Part shown: piece after piece, positions 1 to 6,800 of the stretch
Position numbering within the stretch: position 1 is the stretch's first letter
How the letters are laid out: each line of letters begins with the position of its first letter
From: an uncultured Acidobacteriota bacterium
GTDB lineage: Bacteria > Acidobacteriota > Terriglobia > Terriglobales > Acidobacteriaceae
Reading direction: 5' to 3'
Assembly (NCBI GenBank): GCA_903932385.1
Contig: CAIZGA010000547.1
Coordinates: forward strand, 1 to 9,070
Length of the DNA stretch: 9,070 bases
Made by a program: the position numbers and the translations under genes
Notes under the pieces: model-generated
Database searches by the model: none
What the model was told of the DNA's origin: nothing
What the model saw: only the letters and a program-made list of their open reading frames with translations

Positions 1-1
1 C

Positions 2-268
2 GCAGCCGGCGCCACCCAGGTGTTCGGCGACGTGTGGGAATGGACGCGCAGCGCGTATGAGCCCTATCCGGGTTACCGCAGCGCCCCCGGTGCGGTCGGC
101 GAGCAAAGAGGACTGGATGCTGTACCTGCTGGCCATACTGTTTTTGCTGCGTTTTCTATACATGGCCAAGGGCTAAGGTTTCCGCATCCACAATTTTTTC
201 TGACCATGCGTCAGCGAACTGCCTGGTGCGCCGGAACGGCATGGCCCCAGCAATGGCCAGTACGATAA
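2..268 (+). pseudogene. EgtB-like C-terminal fragment, apparently truncated
   Basis: The frame is open from the left edge. Its first 34 codons, to about base 103, read like the FGE-sulfatase domain of EgtB, the iron-dependent sulfoxide synthase of ergothioneine biosynthesis: [19 protein letters not shown] followed by PGAVGE. In the family this stretch is followed by a conserved YNGKF-type segment, a GGS loop and a terminal arginine/aromatic-rich strand. None of these appears here. After GAVGE the frame runs on for 54 codons of unrelated, low-quality sequence to TAA at 266-268, across the end of the convergent glycosyltransferase gene. The gene therefore looks cut off by a deletion or rearrangement, or by an assembly join. 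The catalytic N-terminal part lies outside the window, so activity cannot be judged. The family assignment is fairly sure; the pseudogene status is an inference. Confidence 0.6.
117..176 (+). CDS. possible 19-aa single-span membrane peptide, or tail of a lost membrane gene
   Basis: ATG at 117 is preceded by an AGAGGA ribosome-binding site (107-112) at four bases. It opens a 19-codon frame that is almost entirely leucine, isoleucine, phenylalanine and alanine ([15 protein letters not shown]) and ends in the basic MAKG and TAA. This fits a single transmembrane helix with a short positive tail. The same frame is open upstream to the window edge, so it could instead be the C-terminal end of a larger membrane protein joined here to the EgtB remnant. 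It overlaps the 3' end of the convergent glycosyltransferase gene by 21 bases. I do not recognise a family. It could also be chance, because the frame is very short. Confidence 0.3.
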   Translation: MLYLLAILFLLRFLYMAKG

Positions 269-1532
269 TCTCCGGCTCAATCGGCTGCCTGTAATCCATC
301 ATGACCCTCGTCAGGTAATAGGTGGCCGGGAAAAATGCCAGCAGCAGAAGATATTGAATGGCCGCAGCTTGATTGCTCGACCAGAGCCGCCGCAGACCAC
401 GGAACATCAGCAGCGTGATGCAGCAGACATAAAACATATTGGGAATCTCCGTTGGGTCTATCTGCTGATAGGCCATTGAGATGTCCCAGTAGCCCGTCCA
501 GTAGTAGACGGCACGGTGAATTATGCCCTTGATAAAATATGCTGGATGTTGTCGTACCCAGTCGACGGCAATGTGATGCTTGTCTTCCATGTACTTTACT
601 TCGCCAAGACTTAGGAACTTTTTCATCTCAACCGGATTATCAGGCGGATGCGTGGAAGGATACGACGGCTCATCGAATGATTTCATTTCAGGATTATTGC
701 CCGAATAGAACTCATGCCAGAAGTTGTCCCGCACCGGACATAGAACATGCATCACGCGGTAGTTGCGTATCGTCCATGGCGTCAGCATCAGTAATAACGC
801 GGTAAGGGCGACGAGCCCATTACGAAACGCATGGCTTGTTTTTCTGGAACGCCAGGCAGCATAGCCAAGCAGAAACGGCAGAACAGAAATCACGGATGGG
901 TTGCACAAAGCTGTAACCCCATAGAGGGCGCCGAAGCCTGCCCAACTGGGCCAGCCGGTCCATTGCGGTAGCCGCTGCGCGATGCAGAAGCAGGTGGTGA
1001 AAAGCAATGCCGTCAAGGCATATTCCCACACACGACCCGCAGAAAAATATATTGCAAAGGGATACAGTGCCCACATCCAGGCGGCCGCTCTGGCAGCGCG
1101 ATCGCCCAACGAAAACTGCGCGCTGAAATATACCGCAACACTGGTAAGCGCGGAACATATGCTGTTGAAAGTAAGAATCAGGAATCCAGCAGTCAGCGAG
1201 TAAACGCCAAAGGTGCGAAACAGCATTGCAAGTATGAAAGGGTGAATGGGTGGAATCAGTGCAGTCGGTCCACTGGCAGGGAAATAAGGCGAACTGAATC
1301 CATGACCGCTGGCCAACGAACGCGCAACCCAACCTACTTCCCAACCAAACTGTTCATAATTCAGGTCAGCATCTGGAAGCTGGCGGTAGTACAGAACCAC
1401 GACCACCATGCGAATGGCAAGGGCTACCAGCATGGTTGGCAATAGGCGTCGCAGAACACTTAGCAGGGCAGAGTTGCGAAAACGCGCAACTTTTCCACCA
1501 CCTAGAGAAGGCAGAACAACAGGCAGAAACAT
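156..1532 (-). CDS. polytopic membrane glycosyltransferase, PMT/ArnT-like (GT39/GT83-type fold)
   Basis: The protein has about 458 residues with roughly ten hydrophobic spans. It probably transfers a sugar from a polyprenyl-phosphate donor on the outer face of the inner membrane; the acceptor is unknown. From the chosen start, a first membrane helix (about 34-49) leads into a loop with acidic residues (PDADLNYE, about 53-59). This is the position of the catalytic acidic residue in PMT/ArnT-type enzymes. [12 protein letters not shown] (about 94-105) matches the conserved PxxP-L-L-F segment after that loop. A middle region with TPWTIRNY (about 251-258), SGNNP (277-281), GE-x2-YM (310-315) and a [13 protein letters not shown] motif recalls acidobacterial relatives as I remember them. 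Three more hydrophobic segments close the protein. The ATG at 1532 has GAGG four bases upstream. The frame is open to a GTG at 1628, but that has no ribosome-binding site; an ATG at 1433 would remove almost nothing conserved but also lacks one. The gene stands alone and converges on the EgtB remnant. Confidence 0.72.
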   Translation of the reverse strand: MFLPVVLPSLGGGKVARFRNSALLSVLRRLLPTMLVALAIRMVVVVLYYRQLPDADLNYEQFGWEVGWVARSLASGHGFSSPYFPASGPTALIPPIHPFILAMLFRTFGVYSLTAGFLILTFNSICSALTSVAVYFSAQFSLGDRAARAAAWMWALYPFAIYFSAGRVWEYALTALLFTTCFCIAQRLPQWTGWPSWAGFGALYGVTALCNPSVISVLPFLLGYAAWRSRKTSHAFRNGLVALTALLLMLTPWTIRNYRVMHVLCPVRDNFWHEFYSGNNPEMKSFDEPSYPSTHPPDNPVEMKKFLSLGEVKYMEDKHHIAVDWVRQHPAYFIKGIIHRAVYYWTGYWDISMAYQQIDPTEIPNMFYVCCITLLMFRGLRRLWSSNQAAAIQYLLLLAFFPATYYLTRVMMDYRQPIEPEIIVLAIAGAMPFRRTRQFADAWSEKIVDAETLALGHV

Positions 1533-1759
1533 AACACCTCGGACAAAGTGAAGCAAAGTTGTGCAGATACTCTCGTACAGCCAGCATTCATCACCTCTGA
1601 AAGATGCACTCGAGGCGGGCTGGATCACTGATACACGTGTAACCCAGAAGCTACAGATATAAAAGAGTTATAAAGATATAAACACACACACCCTATTGAA
1701 GTACATTGAAATTTTCCCTAAAGCATTCGATTTCAAAAGCAAACAACAACTGCGCTGGA
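1533..1759. other. gene-poor AT-rich spacer between divergent glycosyltransferase and his operon
   Basis: No coding region is supported here apart from the possible GTG extension of the glycosyltransferase to 1628. Bases 1654-1692 are unusually A/T-rich. They hold TATAAA three times on the + strand (1658, 1669, 1677) and a direct repeat GATATAAA (1656-1663 and 1675-1682). Any of these could be a minus-strand or plus-strand promoter element, but I could not pair one with a convincing -35 box. A short CA tract (about 1682-1690) follows. The spacer probably contains the divergent promoter of the glycosyltransferase. Confidence 0.45.
1632..1641. repeat. 10-bp perfect palindrome TACACGTGTA
   Basis: TACACGTGTA reads the same on both strands. 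It lies just upstream of the GTG start candidate of the minus-strand gene and about 120 bases upstream of the his promoter candidate. It could be half of an operator or a dimeric regulator site, but only one copy is visible and chance is possible. Confidence 0.2.
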
Positions 1760-1788
1760 TTGACAGGCCCCGCCGCAGACGATACCCT
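1760..1788 (+). promoter_or_regulatory. sigma70-type promoter candidate for the his operon
   Basis: TTGACA at 1760-1765 is a perfect consensus -35 box. A 17-base spacer leads to TACCCT at 1783-1788, which keeps the three most conserved -10 positions (TAnnnT) but not the middle three. Transcription would start near 1794-1796, at or next to the ATG of the His-rich leader ORF. The placement directly ahead of the leader peptide and attenuator supports function. The weak -10 and GC-rich spacer are arguments against. Start-site mapping would decide. Confidence 0.5.
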
Positions 1789-1795
1789 GAAAGAG

Positions 1796-1882
1796 ATGAA
1801 TTCTCTCCAGCACCATCACGGACATCATGCGCATCACGCCCACGGCGTGTCAGCGGCCCTGTCCGGTCTGGTTCTGGTGTAG
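1796..1882 (+). CDS. histidine-rich leader peptide of the his operon attenuator (hisL-like)
   Basis: This is a 28-codon ORF beginning MNSLQHHHGHHAHHAHG and ending in a small hydrophobic tail (VSAALSGLVLV), stop TAG. Eight of codons 6-16 are histidine (CAC/CAT), far above chance, and it lies 121 bases upstream of hisI with a strong terminator hairpin between. In enterobacterial his operons such a peptide senses charged tRNA-His: the ribosome stalls on the His codons when histidine is scarce and lets an antiterminator form. The same role is inferred here. The peptide itself probably has no other function. A purine-rich AAAGAG directly abuts the ATG, too close for a normal ribosome-binding site. 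With the promoter candidate ending at 1788, the leader may be translated from a leaderless transcript. Unlike E. coli hisL, the His run is interrupted by Gly/Ala and is followed by twelve further codons. The frame is open upstream to TGA at 1697, but contains no other ATG. Confidence 0.8.
   Translation: MNSLQHHHGHHAHHAHGVSAALSGLVLV
1835..1849 (+). promoter_or_regulatory. leader hairpin A:B overlapping the His codons
   Basis: CACGCC (1835-1840), the CAC loop and GGCGTG (1844-1849) form a perfect 6-bp hairpin from the last His codons. It is enclosed by a second helix, CGGACA (1819-1824) with TGTCCG (1860-1865). Together they could hold the antiterminator segment 1847-1856 when no ribosome sits on the His codons. 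This matches the 1:2 pause hairpin of classical attenuators. Pairings were found by eye and no energies were computed. Confidence 0.5.
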
Positions 1883-1921
1883 CAGCACCCCGGATTTTGA
1901 GTAGTAAAGGCCCGCTGACGC
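1847..1921 (+). promoter_or_regulatory. predicted antiterminator helix B:C of the his attenuator
   Basis: GTGTCAGCGG (1847-1856), which starts one codon after the last His codon, can pair with CCGCTGACGC (1912-1921) over ten base pairs: nine Watson-Crick and one G-U. The 3' strand includes half of the 5' arm of the terminator (1912-1917), so the two helices exclude each other. A ribosome stalled on the early His codons would leave 1847-1856 free and favour this helix, allowing readthrough into hisI. The complementarity is seen in the sequence; the switching is inferred from known attenuators. Confidence 0.6.
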
Positions 1922-1944
1922 AGATTGAGCCAGCGGGCCTTTTT
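1906..1944 (+). terminator. rho-independent terminator (attenuator hairpin C:D) upstream of hisI
   Basis: AAAGGCCCGCTG (1906-1917) is perfectly complementary to CAGCGGGCCTTT (1931-1942), giving a 12-bp stem with a 13-base loop. A T5 run (1940-1944) ends it. It stands 23 bases after the leader-peptide stop and 59 bases before the hisI start, so all eight his genes and era lie behind it. In this context it acts as the conditional terminator of an attenuator, not as the end of an upstream gene, because no upstream + strand gene reads into it. Confidence 0.85.
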
Positions 1945-2003
1945 GCGTGTGCGGATACAACATCAACCAACAACGGCGAGCCAATCGCAACAGGATATTT
2001 CCA

Positions 2004-2351
2004 ATGTCAACAGCAGCAGTAACAATTGATTTTGCCAAGATGGACGGTCTGGTCCCCGCTATTGTGCAGGATGTAAAGACCGGCGAAGTGCTGATGGTCG
2101 GATTTGTGAATGAGACCAGCTATGCAAAAACTCTGGAGAGCGGCTTTGTCACTTTCTGGAGCCGTACACGCCAGAAGTTGTGGATGAAGGGCGAGACCAG
2201 CGGCAACCGCCTGCGTGTAATCTCCGCAGCCACCGATTGCGACTTCGACACTCTGCTGTTCAAAGTGGAAGTGGAAGGCGACGGCCTGGTTTGCCACGAA
2301 GGCACCGTAAGCTGCTTTACCAAACCCATTGCCATTGGCACGGAGAAATAA
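2004..2351 (+). CDS. hisI: phosphoribosyl-AMP cyclohydrolase
   Basis: HisI is a zinc- and magnesium-dependent cytosolic enzyme that opens the adenine ring of phosphoribosyl-AMP to give ProFAR, the third step of histidine synthesis. The 115-residue protein is the usual length of a stand-alone cyclohydrolase. It shows the metal-binding signature DCDFDTLL (78-85), then VCHEG (96-100) and SCF (103-105), which supply the conserved cysteine, aspartate and histidine ligands; [18 protein letters not shown] (51-68) is also typical. The start ATG is set by AGGA at 1992-1995, eight bases upstream; the longer open frame from GTG 1947 lacks family resemblance and overlaps the tail end of the attenuator. 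There is no C-terminal HisE (pyrophosphohydrolase) domain: the protein stops at the end of the HisI fold. It is the first gene after the attenuator and lies two bases before hisG. Confidence 0.96.
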   Translation: MSTAAVTIDFAKMDGLVPAIVQDVKTGEVLMVGFVNETSYAKTLESGFVTFWSRTRQKLWMKGETSGNRLRVISAATDCDFDTLLFKVEVEGDGLVCHEGTVSCFTKPIAIGTEK

Positions 2352-2353
2352 CA

Positions 2354-3229
2354 ATGTCGAACAAACTGAAGCTTGGAATTCCCAAAGGCAGCCTGCAGGA
2401 CGCAACCGTGGCGCTGTTTGAACGTGCCGGCTGGCACATCGGCGTCAGCAGCCGCAGCTACTTCCCCAGCATCGACGACAAGGAAATTGAATGCATGTTG
2501 GTGCGCGCGCAGGAAATGGCACGCTATGTGGAACACGGTGCGCTGGACGCCGGTCTGACCGGCAACGACTGGGTGATTGAGAACGAGCACCAGGTGGAGT
2601 ACATCACCAGCCTGACCTACAGCAAGGTGAGCCGCCAGAAAGTGCGCTGGGTTCTCTGCGTGCCGGAAGATTCTCCGTACCAGAAGCCGGAAGATCTGGC
2701 CGGCAAGACCATCGCGACAGAGCTCGTGGAGTTCACCAAGCGTTACTTCGCATCGAAGAACATTCCGGTGAAAGTGGAGTTCAGCTGGGGCGCAACTGAA
2801 GTGAAGCCGCCCACGCTGGCCGATGCCATTGTGGAAGTGACTGAGACCGGCAGCAGCCTGCGCGCCAATCGCCTGCGCATTATTGAAACGCTGATGGAAA
2901 GCGAGACGCAGCTGATTATGAACAAGGCCGCCGCCGGCGACGCGTGGAAGCGCGCCAAGGTGGAGAACCTTGCCATGATGCTGCAGGGCGCGATTGCGGC
3001 ACAGCGGCAGGTGGGCCTGATGCTGAACGTGGAGAAGAAGAATCTGGACGCGGTGCTTTCCGTGCTGCCGTCTCTGAATTCTCCGACCGTTTCGCACCTT
3101 AGCAATTCGGAGTGGGTCGCGGTGAATACGATTCTTGAAGAGACTGTGGTGCGCGACGTGATCCCCAAGCTGAAGGCTTCGAATGCAACCGGGATTGTCG
3201 AGTATCCGCTGAATAAGGTTGTACTGTAA
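2354..3229 (+). CDS. hisG: ATP phosphoribosyltransferase, long form
   Basis: HisG joins ATP and PRPP to phosphoribosyl-ATP, the committed and feedback-controlled step. The 291-residue length is that of the long form, which carries its own C-terminal ACT-like histidine-binding domain (about 215-291, ending in [12 protein letters not shown]) and does not need HisZ. The N-terminus [12 protein letters not shown] (4-15), GLTGNDWV (67-74) and the PRPP/phosphate loop [17 protein letters not shown] (156-172) are family hallmarks. ATG 2354 follows the hisI stop by two bases and has GGAG at 2342-2345; the open frame upstream to 2180 lies in hisI and is not coding. Direct histidine feedback on this protein would complement the leader attenuator. 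Confidence 0.97.
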   Translation: MSNKLKLGIPKGSLQDATVALFERAGWHIGVSSRSYFPSIDDKEIECMLVRAQEMARYVEHGALDAGLTGNDWVIENEHQVEYITSLTYSKVSRQKVRWVLCVPEDSPYQKPEDLAGKTIATELVEFTKRYFASKNIPVKVEFSWGATEVKPPTLADAIVEVTETGSSLRANRLRIIETLMESETQLIMNKAAAGDAWKRAKVENLAMMLQGAIAAQRQVGLMLNVEKKNLDAVLSVLPSLNSPTVSHLSNSEWVAVNTILEETVVRDVIPKLKASNATGIVEYPLNKVVL

Positions 3230-3243
3230 CTGCGGGAGCAAAG

Positions 3244-4500
3244 ATGAAGATCGTACGCACATCGGGACAAGGACGCGCAGCAGCAGAAGCGTTGCTGCGT
3301 TCGCTGGAAAATCGCGGTCGCGTGAACACGGCGCGCGTGCAGCCGGTGGTGCGTGCCATCATGCGCGATGTGCAGAAGCGCGGCGATGCAGCCCTGCTGA
3401 AGTATGCGCGCAAGTTTGATCGCCTGCAGCCAGGGCAATCATTGCGCGTTTCGCAGGAAGAGATGGCCGAGGCATGGCAGGCAACTCCGCGCGAGTTGCA
3501 GGATGCGATGAAAGTTGCGGCAAAAAATATCCGCAGCTTTGCGCAGAAACAAAAGCCGAAAGAGTGGCGTGCTGCGTTACGTGGAGTGACTACTGGCCAG
3601 GTGGTGCGGCCGCTTGGCTCAGTGGGCTGCTATGTTCCCGGCGGACGCTATCCGCTCCCCTCCACCGTGCTGATGACCGTGCTGCCGGCGAAAGTTGCCG
3701 GAGTGGAACGCATCGTTGTTGTCTCTCCCAAACCCGCGCGAGAAACGCTGGCTGCAGCACATCTTGCCGGCGTGGAGAATTTCTATCGCATCGGCGGCGC
3801 ACAGGCAATTGCAGCGCTGGCCTATGGCACAGCCACCATTGCAGCAGTAGATAAGATTGTCGGCCCGGGCAATCTCTACGTCACTGCTGCGAAGGAACTG
3901 GCCACCGAAGTTTGCGGCATCGACATGCCCGCGGGCCCGACGGAAATTGTTGTCACCAGCGAAACCGGCCGCGCGGATTGGATTGCCGCCGACCTGGTAG
4001 CGCAAGCCGAACATGACCCCGACGCATTGGCAATTTTCATCACCAGCAATGCCACGCTGGCAAAGCAAGTTGCTGCGGAAGTAAAACTGCAGGCGCGTGA
4101 AAATCCTATCGCGAAAAAATCCATCGCCGCCAGTGGAGCCATCTTTGTAACGCGCGATGTGGAAGAAGCGCGAGTGATTACCAATCGGCTGGCACCGGAA
4201 CACTTGACCGTCGATGCGCCGGAAGATTTGCAGTGGGTACGCAATGCGGGCTCCGTGTTTGTCGGGCTGCTGTCGCCGCAGCCGATGGGCGACTATATCT
4301 CCGGCCCGAACCACGTTCTCCCCACCGGACGCGTTGGCCGTGTGCGTGGCGGCTTGAGCGTGATGGATTATGTGAAGGTCATCACCGTGCAGCAATACAC
4401 TGCACAAGGAATGGCGGCGCTGGGACCGAAGGCCGTGGCGCTGGCCGATGCAGAAGGTTTGCACGGACACGCAGCAGCAGTAAGCGCGAGGCTGAAATGA
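3244..4500 (+). CDS. hisD: histidinol dehydrogenase
   Basis: HisD oxidises L-histidinol in two NAD-dependent steps to L-histidine, the last reaction of the pathway. The 418 residues match the family length. Zinc ligands are recognisable by position: Q254 and H257 in AQAEHDP, D350 in PMGDYISGPNHVLPT, and H409 in AEGLHGHA. The catalytic E319-H320 pair lies in RLAPEHLTV. The NAD-binding and fold signatures GCYVPGGRYPLPS (128-140), IGGAQAIAALAYGT (183-196) and VGPGN-YV (206-213) are intact. A GGGAG ribosome-binding site (3233-3237) precedes the ATG by six bases, and the gap after hisG is 14 bases, the largest within the operon. The stop overlaps the hisC start as ATGA. Confidence 0.98.
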   Translation: MKIVRTSGQGRAAAEALLRSLENRGRVNTARVQPVVRAIMRDVQKRGDAALLKYARKFDRLQPGQSLRVSQEEMAEAWQATPRELQDAMKVAAKNIRSFAQKQKPKEWRAALRGVTTGQVVRPLGSVGCYVPGGRYPLPSTVLMTVLPAKVAGVERIVVVSPKPARETLAAAHLAGVENFYRIGGAQAIAALAYGTATIAAVDKIVGPGNLYVTAAKELATEVCGIDMPAGPTEIVVTSETGRADWIAADLVAQAEHDPDALAIFITSNATLAKQVAAEVKLQARENPIAKKSIAASGAIFVTRDVEEARVITNRLAPEHLTVDAPEDLQWVRNAGSVFVGLLSPQPMGDYISGPNHVLPTGRVGRVRGGLSVMDYVKVITVQQYTAQGMAALGPKAVALADAEGLHGHAAAVSARLK

Positions 4501-5603
4501 GCAACGCAGAAAAGAATCCGAAGGGCGTGCAACCGCGACGCGCGGTTCTACAGATGCCGGAGTATCACCCGCCGCTGGCAGGCCGCGATGGTTTGCGCCT
4601 CGACTTTAACGAGAACACTTGGGCGCCCGCGCCGGCAGTTGCAGAATGCCTACGCCAGATTGACGCCGTTGGACTCACCAAGTATCCCGAACGCGAGCCG
4701 GTGGAACGAGTAGTTGCAGCGCACTTCAATCTTGCGCCGACAGAAGTTCTGCTGACCAATGGTGTGGATGAGGCCATCCACATCGTGTGCGAAACATTTC
4801 TGGAGCCGGAGGATGAAGCGCTTATCGCCGTGCCGACATTCTTCATGTATGAGGTCTACGTGGCCGCCACCGGCGCGCGTGTACAACACGTGCAGGCAGA
4901 TGCGTCGCTGCAATTCCCGGTGGAAAATTTCCTTGCCGCCATCCATGCACGTACAAAATTAATCTGCATCGCATCACCGAACAATCCCACTGGCGCTGTG
5001 GTTGCGAAAAAAGATTTGCTGCGCATTGCACAGGCCGCGCCACAGGCTGTCGTACTGATTGATGAAGCCTATTACCACTTCTACGGCGAAACGATGATGG
5101 ATGAAATTCGCGCGCAGAAAAACATCGTCATTGCGCGCACTTTCTCTAAAGCCTATGGTCTTGCCGGCTTGCGCATCGGCCTGCTGGTTGCCGATGAGGG
5201 CCTGATGCGCCACGTTCGCAAGATGAGTTCACCGTACAACCTGAATGCGATTGCGCTCGAATGCCTGCAAGTAGCGTTGGCTGATCCGGACAACTACATC
5301 GACTGGTACGCGCAGCAAGTACGCGAATGCCGCACGCTGCTGGAAAAGTCCCTGGATGCAATTGGCGTTCGCTGGTGGCCGAGCCAGGCAAATTTTGTGC
5401 TGATGCAGATTGGCCCGCTGCACAAGGAATTTGTACAGGCCATGCGGCGGCGCGGCGTATTGGTGCGCGACCGCTCCAGCGACCCGGGCTGCGACGGCAA
5501 CGTGCGCATCACCATCGGCCCGATGGAACACACGCAGCAAGGCATCGCGGCACTGCAGGAATCACTGAAAGAAATTGGATGGAGGAGACCTGATGGCAAC
5601 TAA
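4497..5603 (+). CDS. hisC: histidinol-phosphate aminotransferase
   Basis: HisC is a PLP-dependent class I/II aminotransferase that converts imidazole-acetol phosphate to L-histidinol phosphate with glutamate. The 368-residue protein shows [12 protein letters not shown] (35-46) near the N-terminus, SPNNPTG (160-166), the cofactor-contacting IDEAYYHF (188-195) and the Schiff-base lysine K218 in [14 protein letters not shown], with R226 in the phosphate-binding part. ANFVLMQ (298-304) and VRITIGP (336-342) close the fold. The ATG overlaps the hisD stop (ATGA at 4497-4500), and GAGG (4488-4491) precedes it by five bases. The frame is open back to 4233 inside hisD, but that extension does not resemble the family. 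The last 11 bases overlap hisB. Related aminotransferases share these motifs; the operon context makes HisC the clear choice. Confidence 0.95.
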   Translation: MSNAEKNPKGVQPRRAVLQMPEYHPPLAGRDGLRLDFNENTWAPAPAVAECLRQIDAVGLTKYPEREPVERVVAAHFNLAPTEVLLTNGVDEAIHIVCETFLEPEDEALIAVPTFFMYEVYVAATGARVQHVQADASLQFPVENFLAAIHARTKLICIASPNNPTGAVVAKKDLLRIAQAAPQAVVLIDEAYYHFYGETMMDEIRAQKNIVIARTFSKAYGLAGLRIGLLVADEGLMRHVRKMSSPYNLNAIALECLQVALADPDNYIDWYAQQVRECRTLLEKSLDAIGVRWWPSQANFVLMQIGPLHKEFVQAMRRRGVLVRDRSSDPGCDGNVRITIGPMEHTQQGIAALQESLKEIGWRRPDGN

Positions 5604-6210
5604 GAAATCCGCCGGTACAAAATTGCGCACTGCAACCATCAAGCGCATCACCACGGAAACACAGATTCAACTGCGTCTAAATGTTGATGGCACCGGCATC
5701 TATAAAGTCTCTACTGGAATTCGTTTCTTCGATCACATGCTCGAGCTGTTCACGCGCCACGGCGGATTCGACCTGCAACTGAATTGCGCCGGTGACCTCG
5801 ACGTAGATCAGCACCACACCGTGGAAGATGTCGGCATCGCGCTGGGCGAGGCTTTCGACAAAGCGCTCGGCAATAAAAAAGGAATCATGCGCGCGGGATA
5901 TTTTCTGATGCCGATGGATGAGACACTCGGCATTGCCGCGGTGGATCTTTCCGGTCGCGTGGCCTGCGTGGTGGACGACAAAGTGAAGGTGCGGTTGGTC
6001 GGCGATCTGCAGAGCGAACTTGTTTTCGATTTTTTTGAAGGCTTCGCGCGCGGTGCCCGAGCCAACGTTCATCTGAAGACAATGTACGGCCGTAGCAATC
6101 ACCACAAGATTGAAGCGCTCTTCAAGGCGTTTGCCCGCGCATTGCGCGCCGCATGCAGCCGCGATGAGCGAATGAAGGAAATGTTGCCATCCACAAAGGG
6201 CTTGCTGTGA
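5593..6210 (+). CDS. hisB: imidazoleglycerol-phosphate dehydratase (monofunctional)
   Basis: This enzyme dehydrates imidazole-glycerol phosphate to imidazole-acetol phosphate, using a dimetal (Mn) site. The 205 residues have the duplicated metal-binding signatures: [33 protein letters not shown], and near the end [20 protein letters not shown]; the protein finishes with the family-typical PSTKGLL. There is no N-terminal HAD phosphatase domain as in the E. coli bifunctional HisB, so histidinol-phosphate phosphatase must come from another gene. ATG 5593 is chosen because a strong GGAGGAG (5581-5587) sits five bases upstream. A TTG at 5575 would put that site inside the gene. The start overlaps hisC by 11 bases and the stop overlaps hisH as GTGA. 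Confidence 0.97.
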   Translation: MATKKSAGTKLRTATIKRITTETQIQLRLNVDGTGIYKVSTGIRFFDHMLELFTRHGGFDLQLNCAGDLDVDQHHTVEDVGIALGEAFDKALGNKKGIMRAGYFLMPMDETLGIAAVDLSGRVACVVDDKVKVRLVGDLQSELVFDFFEGFARGARANVHLKTMYGRSNHHKIEALFKAFARALRAACSRDERMKEMLPSTKGLL

Positions 6211-6800
6211 TCGCAGTCATCGACTACAAGGCGGGCAACCTGACCAGCGTGATGAAAGCTCTGCGTTACTTGCACGCCGATGCAGAAGTTACCGCCGACC
6301 CGGAAGTAGTTCGGCGTGCGGCAAAGATTGTGCTGCCCGGCGTGGGCCACTTTCGTGCCACGCAGCGGTTGGCTAATGGCGGGTTGACCGAGGCCGTGCG
6401 CGAGAGTATCACAAAAGGCGCATGGTTCCTGGGAATTTGTGTTGGACTACAGTGGCTCTACGAAGGCAGCACCGAAGCTCCGGAGACTCCTGGACTCGGC
6501 GCATTTACAGGAATGTGTGAACGCTTCCCTGCCGGAATTAAATCGCCGCACGTTGGTTGGAACTCGCTCGACTCACTACGCTCCGATTCAAAAATGTTGC
6601 GCGGAATTCCAGAGGGCGGCTTCGTGTACTACACACACTCATGGCGCGCGCCGGTTTCTGCGGACACGGCGGCGCAGACAACCTACTCCGCGCCCTTCAC
6701 TGCTGCCGTGGAGCGTGACAACGTGATGGGCGTGCAATTTCATCCGGAAAAATCCAGCACCGTTGGAATGACCGTGCTGAAGAATTTTGTGGAGTTATAA
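6207..6800 (+). CDS. hisH: imidazole glycerol phosphate synthase, glutaminase subunit
   Basis: HisH is a class I glutamine amidotransferase that releases ammonia and channels it through HisF for imidazole-ring closure. The 197-residue protein opens with [14 protein letters not shown]. It carries LPGVGHF (43-49), the nucleophile C78 in [17 protein letters not shown] (114-119) and the catalytic H179/E181 in VQFHPEKSS. The triad is complete. The start is GTG, overlapping the hisB stop as GTGA (6207-6210), with no strong ribosome-binding site directly ahead, so translation probably depends on coupling to hisB. The stop TAA directly abuts the hisF start, keeping the two subunits of one heterodimer next to each other. 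Confidence 0.96.
   Translation: MIAVIDYKAGNLTSVMKALRYLHADAEVTADPEVVRRAAKIVLPGVGHFRATQRLANGGLTEAVRESITKGAWFLGICVGLQWLYEGSTEAPETPGLGAFTGMCERFPAGIKSPHVGWNSLDSLRSDSKMLRGIPEGGFVYYTHSWRAPVSADTAAQTTYSAPFTAAVERDNVMGVQFHPEKSSTVGMTVLKNFVEL

Noticed and set aside
820..1344. 174-codon minus-strand frame inside the glycosyltransferase gene
   Set aside because: It is an alternative frame of the membrane protein; Cys/Trp/Arg-rich composition without family features.
1533..1628. GTG-initiated extension of the glycosyltransferase
   Set aside because: There is no ribosome-binding site before GTG 1628 and the extra 32 residues look non-family, whereas ATG 1532 has GAGG; kept only as an alternative.
1760..1882. 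His-rich ORF as the decayed end of a larger low-complexity His-rich protein
   Set aside because: The frame is open only back to a stop at 1697 and nothing upstream looks coding. The terminator, alternative pairings and adjacent his genes explain it better as a leader. It is not fully excluded.
1796..2003. T-box or other riboswitch upstream of hisI
   Set aside because: No T-box bulge sequence or specifier architecture was seen; the His-codon leader with alternative hairpins accounts for the region.
1696..2022. 108-codon + strand frame across the leader and terminator
   Set aside because: It reads through the attenuator hairpin in a different frame from the His-rich peptide, has Arg/Ser/Pro-rich random composition and no ribosome-binding site.
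2180..2353. N-terminal extension of hisG
   Set aside because: It overlaps hisI in another frame; the family N-terminus begins at ATG 2354.
2120..3262. 380-codon open frame on the minus strand across hisI/hisG
   Set aside because: It is antisense to two clearly recognised his genes, rich in His/Arg/Leu as expected of a complement frame, and has no recognisable domain.
3619..4470. 283-codon minus-strand frame opposite hisD
   Set aside because: Antisense shadow of a fully conserved HisD; composition is that of a complement frame.
4233..4496. N-terminal extension of hisC
   Set aside because: The extension lies inside hisD, resembles no aminotransferase sequence, and ATG 4497 has a proper ribosome-binding site and start/stop coupling.
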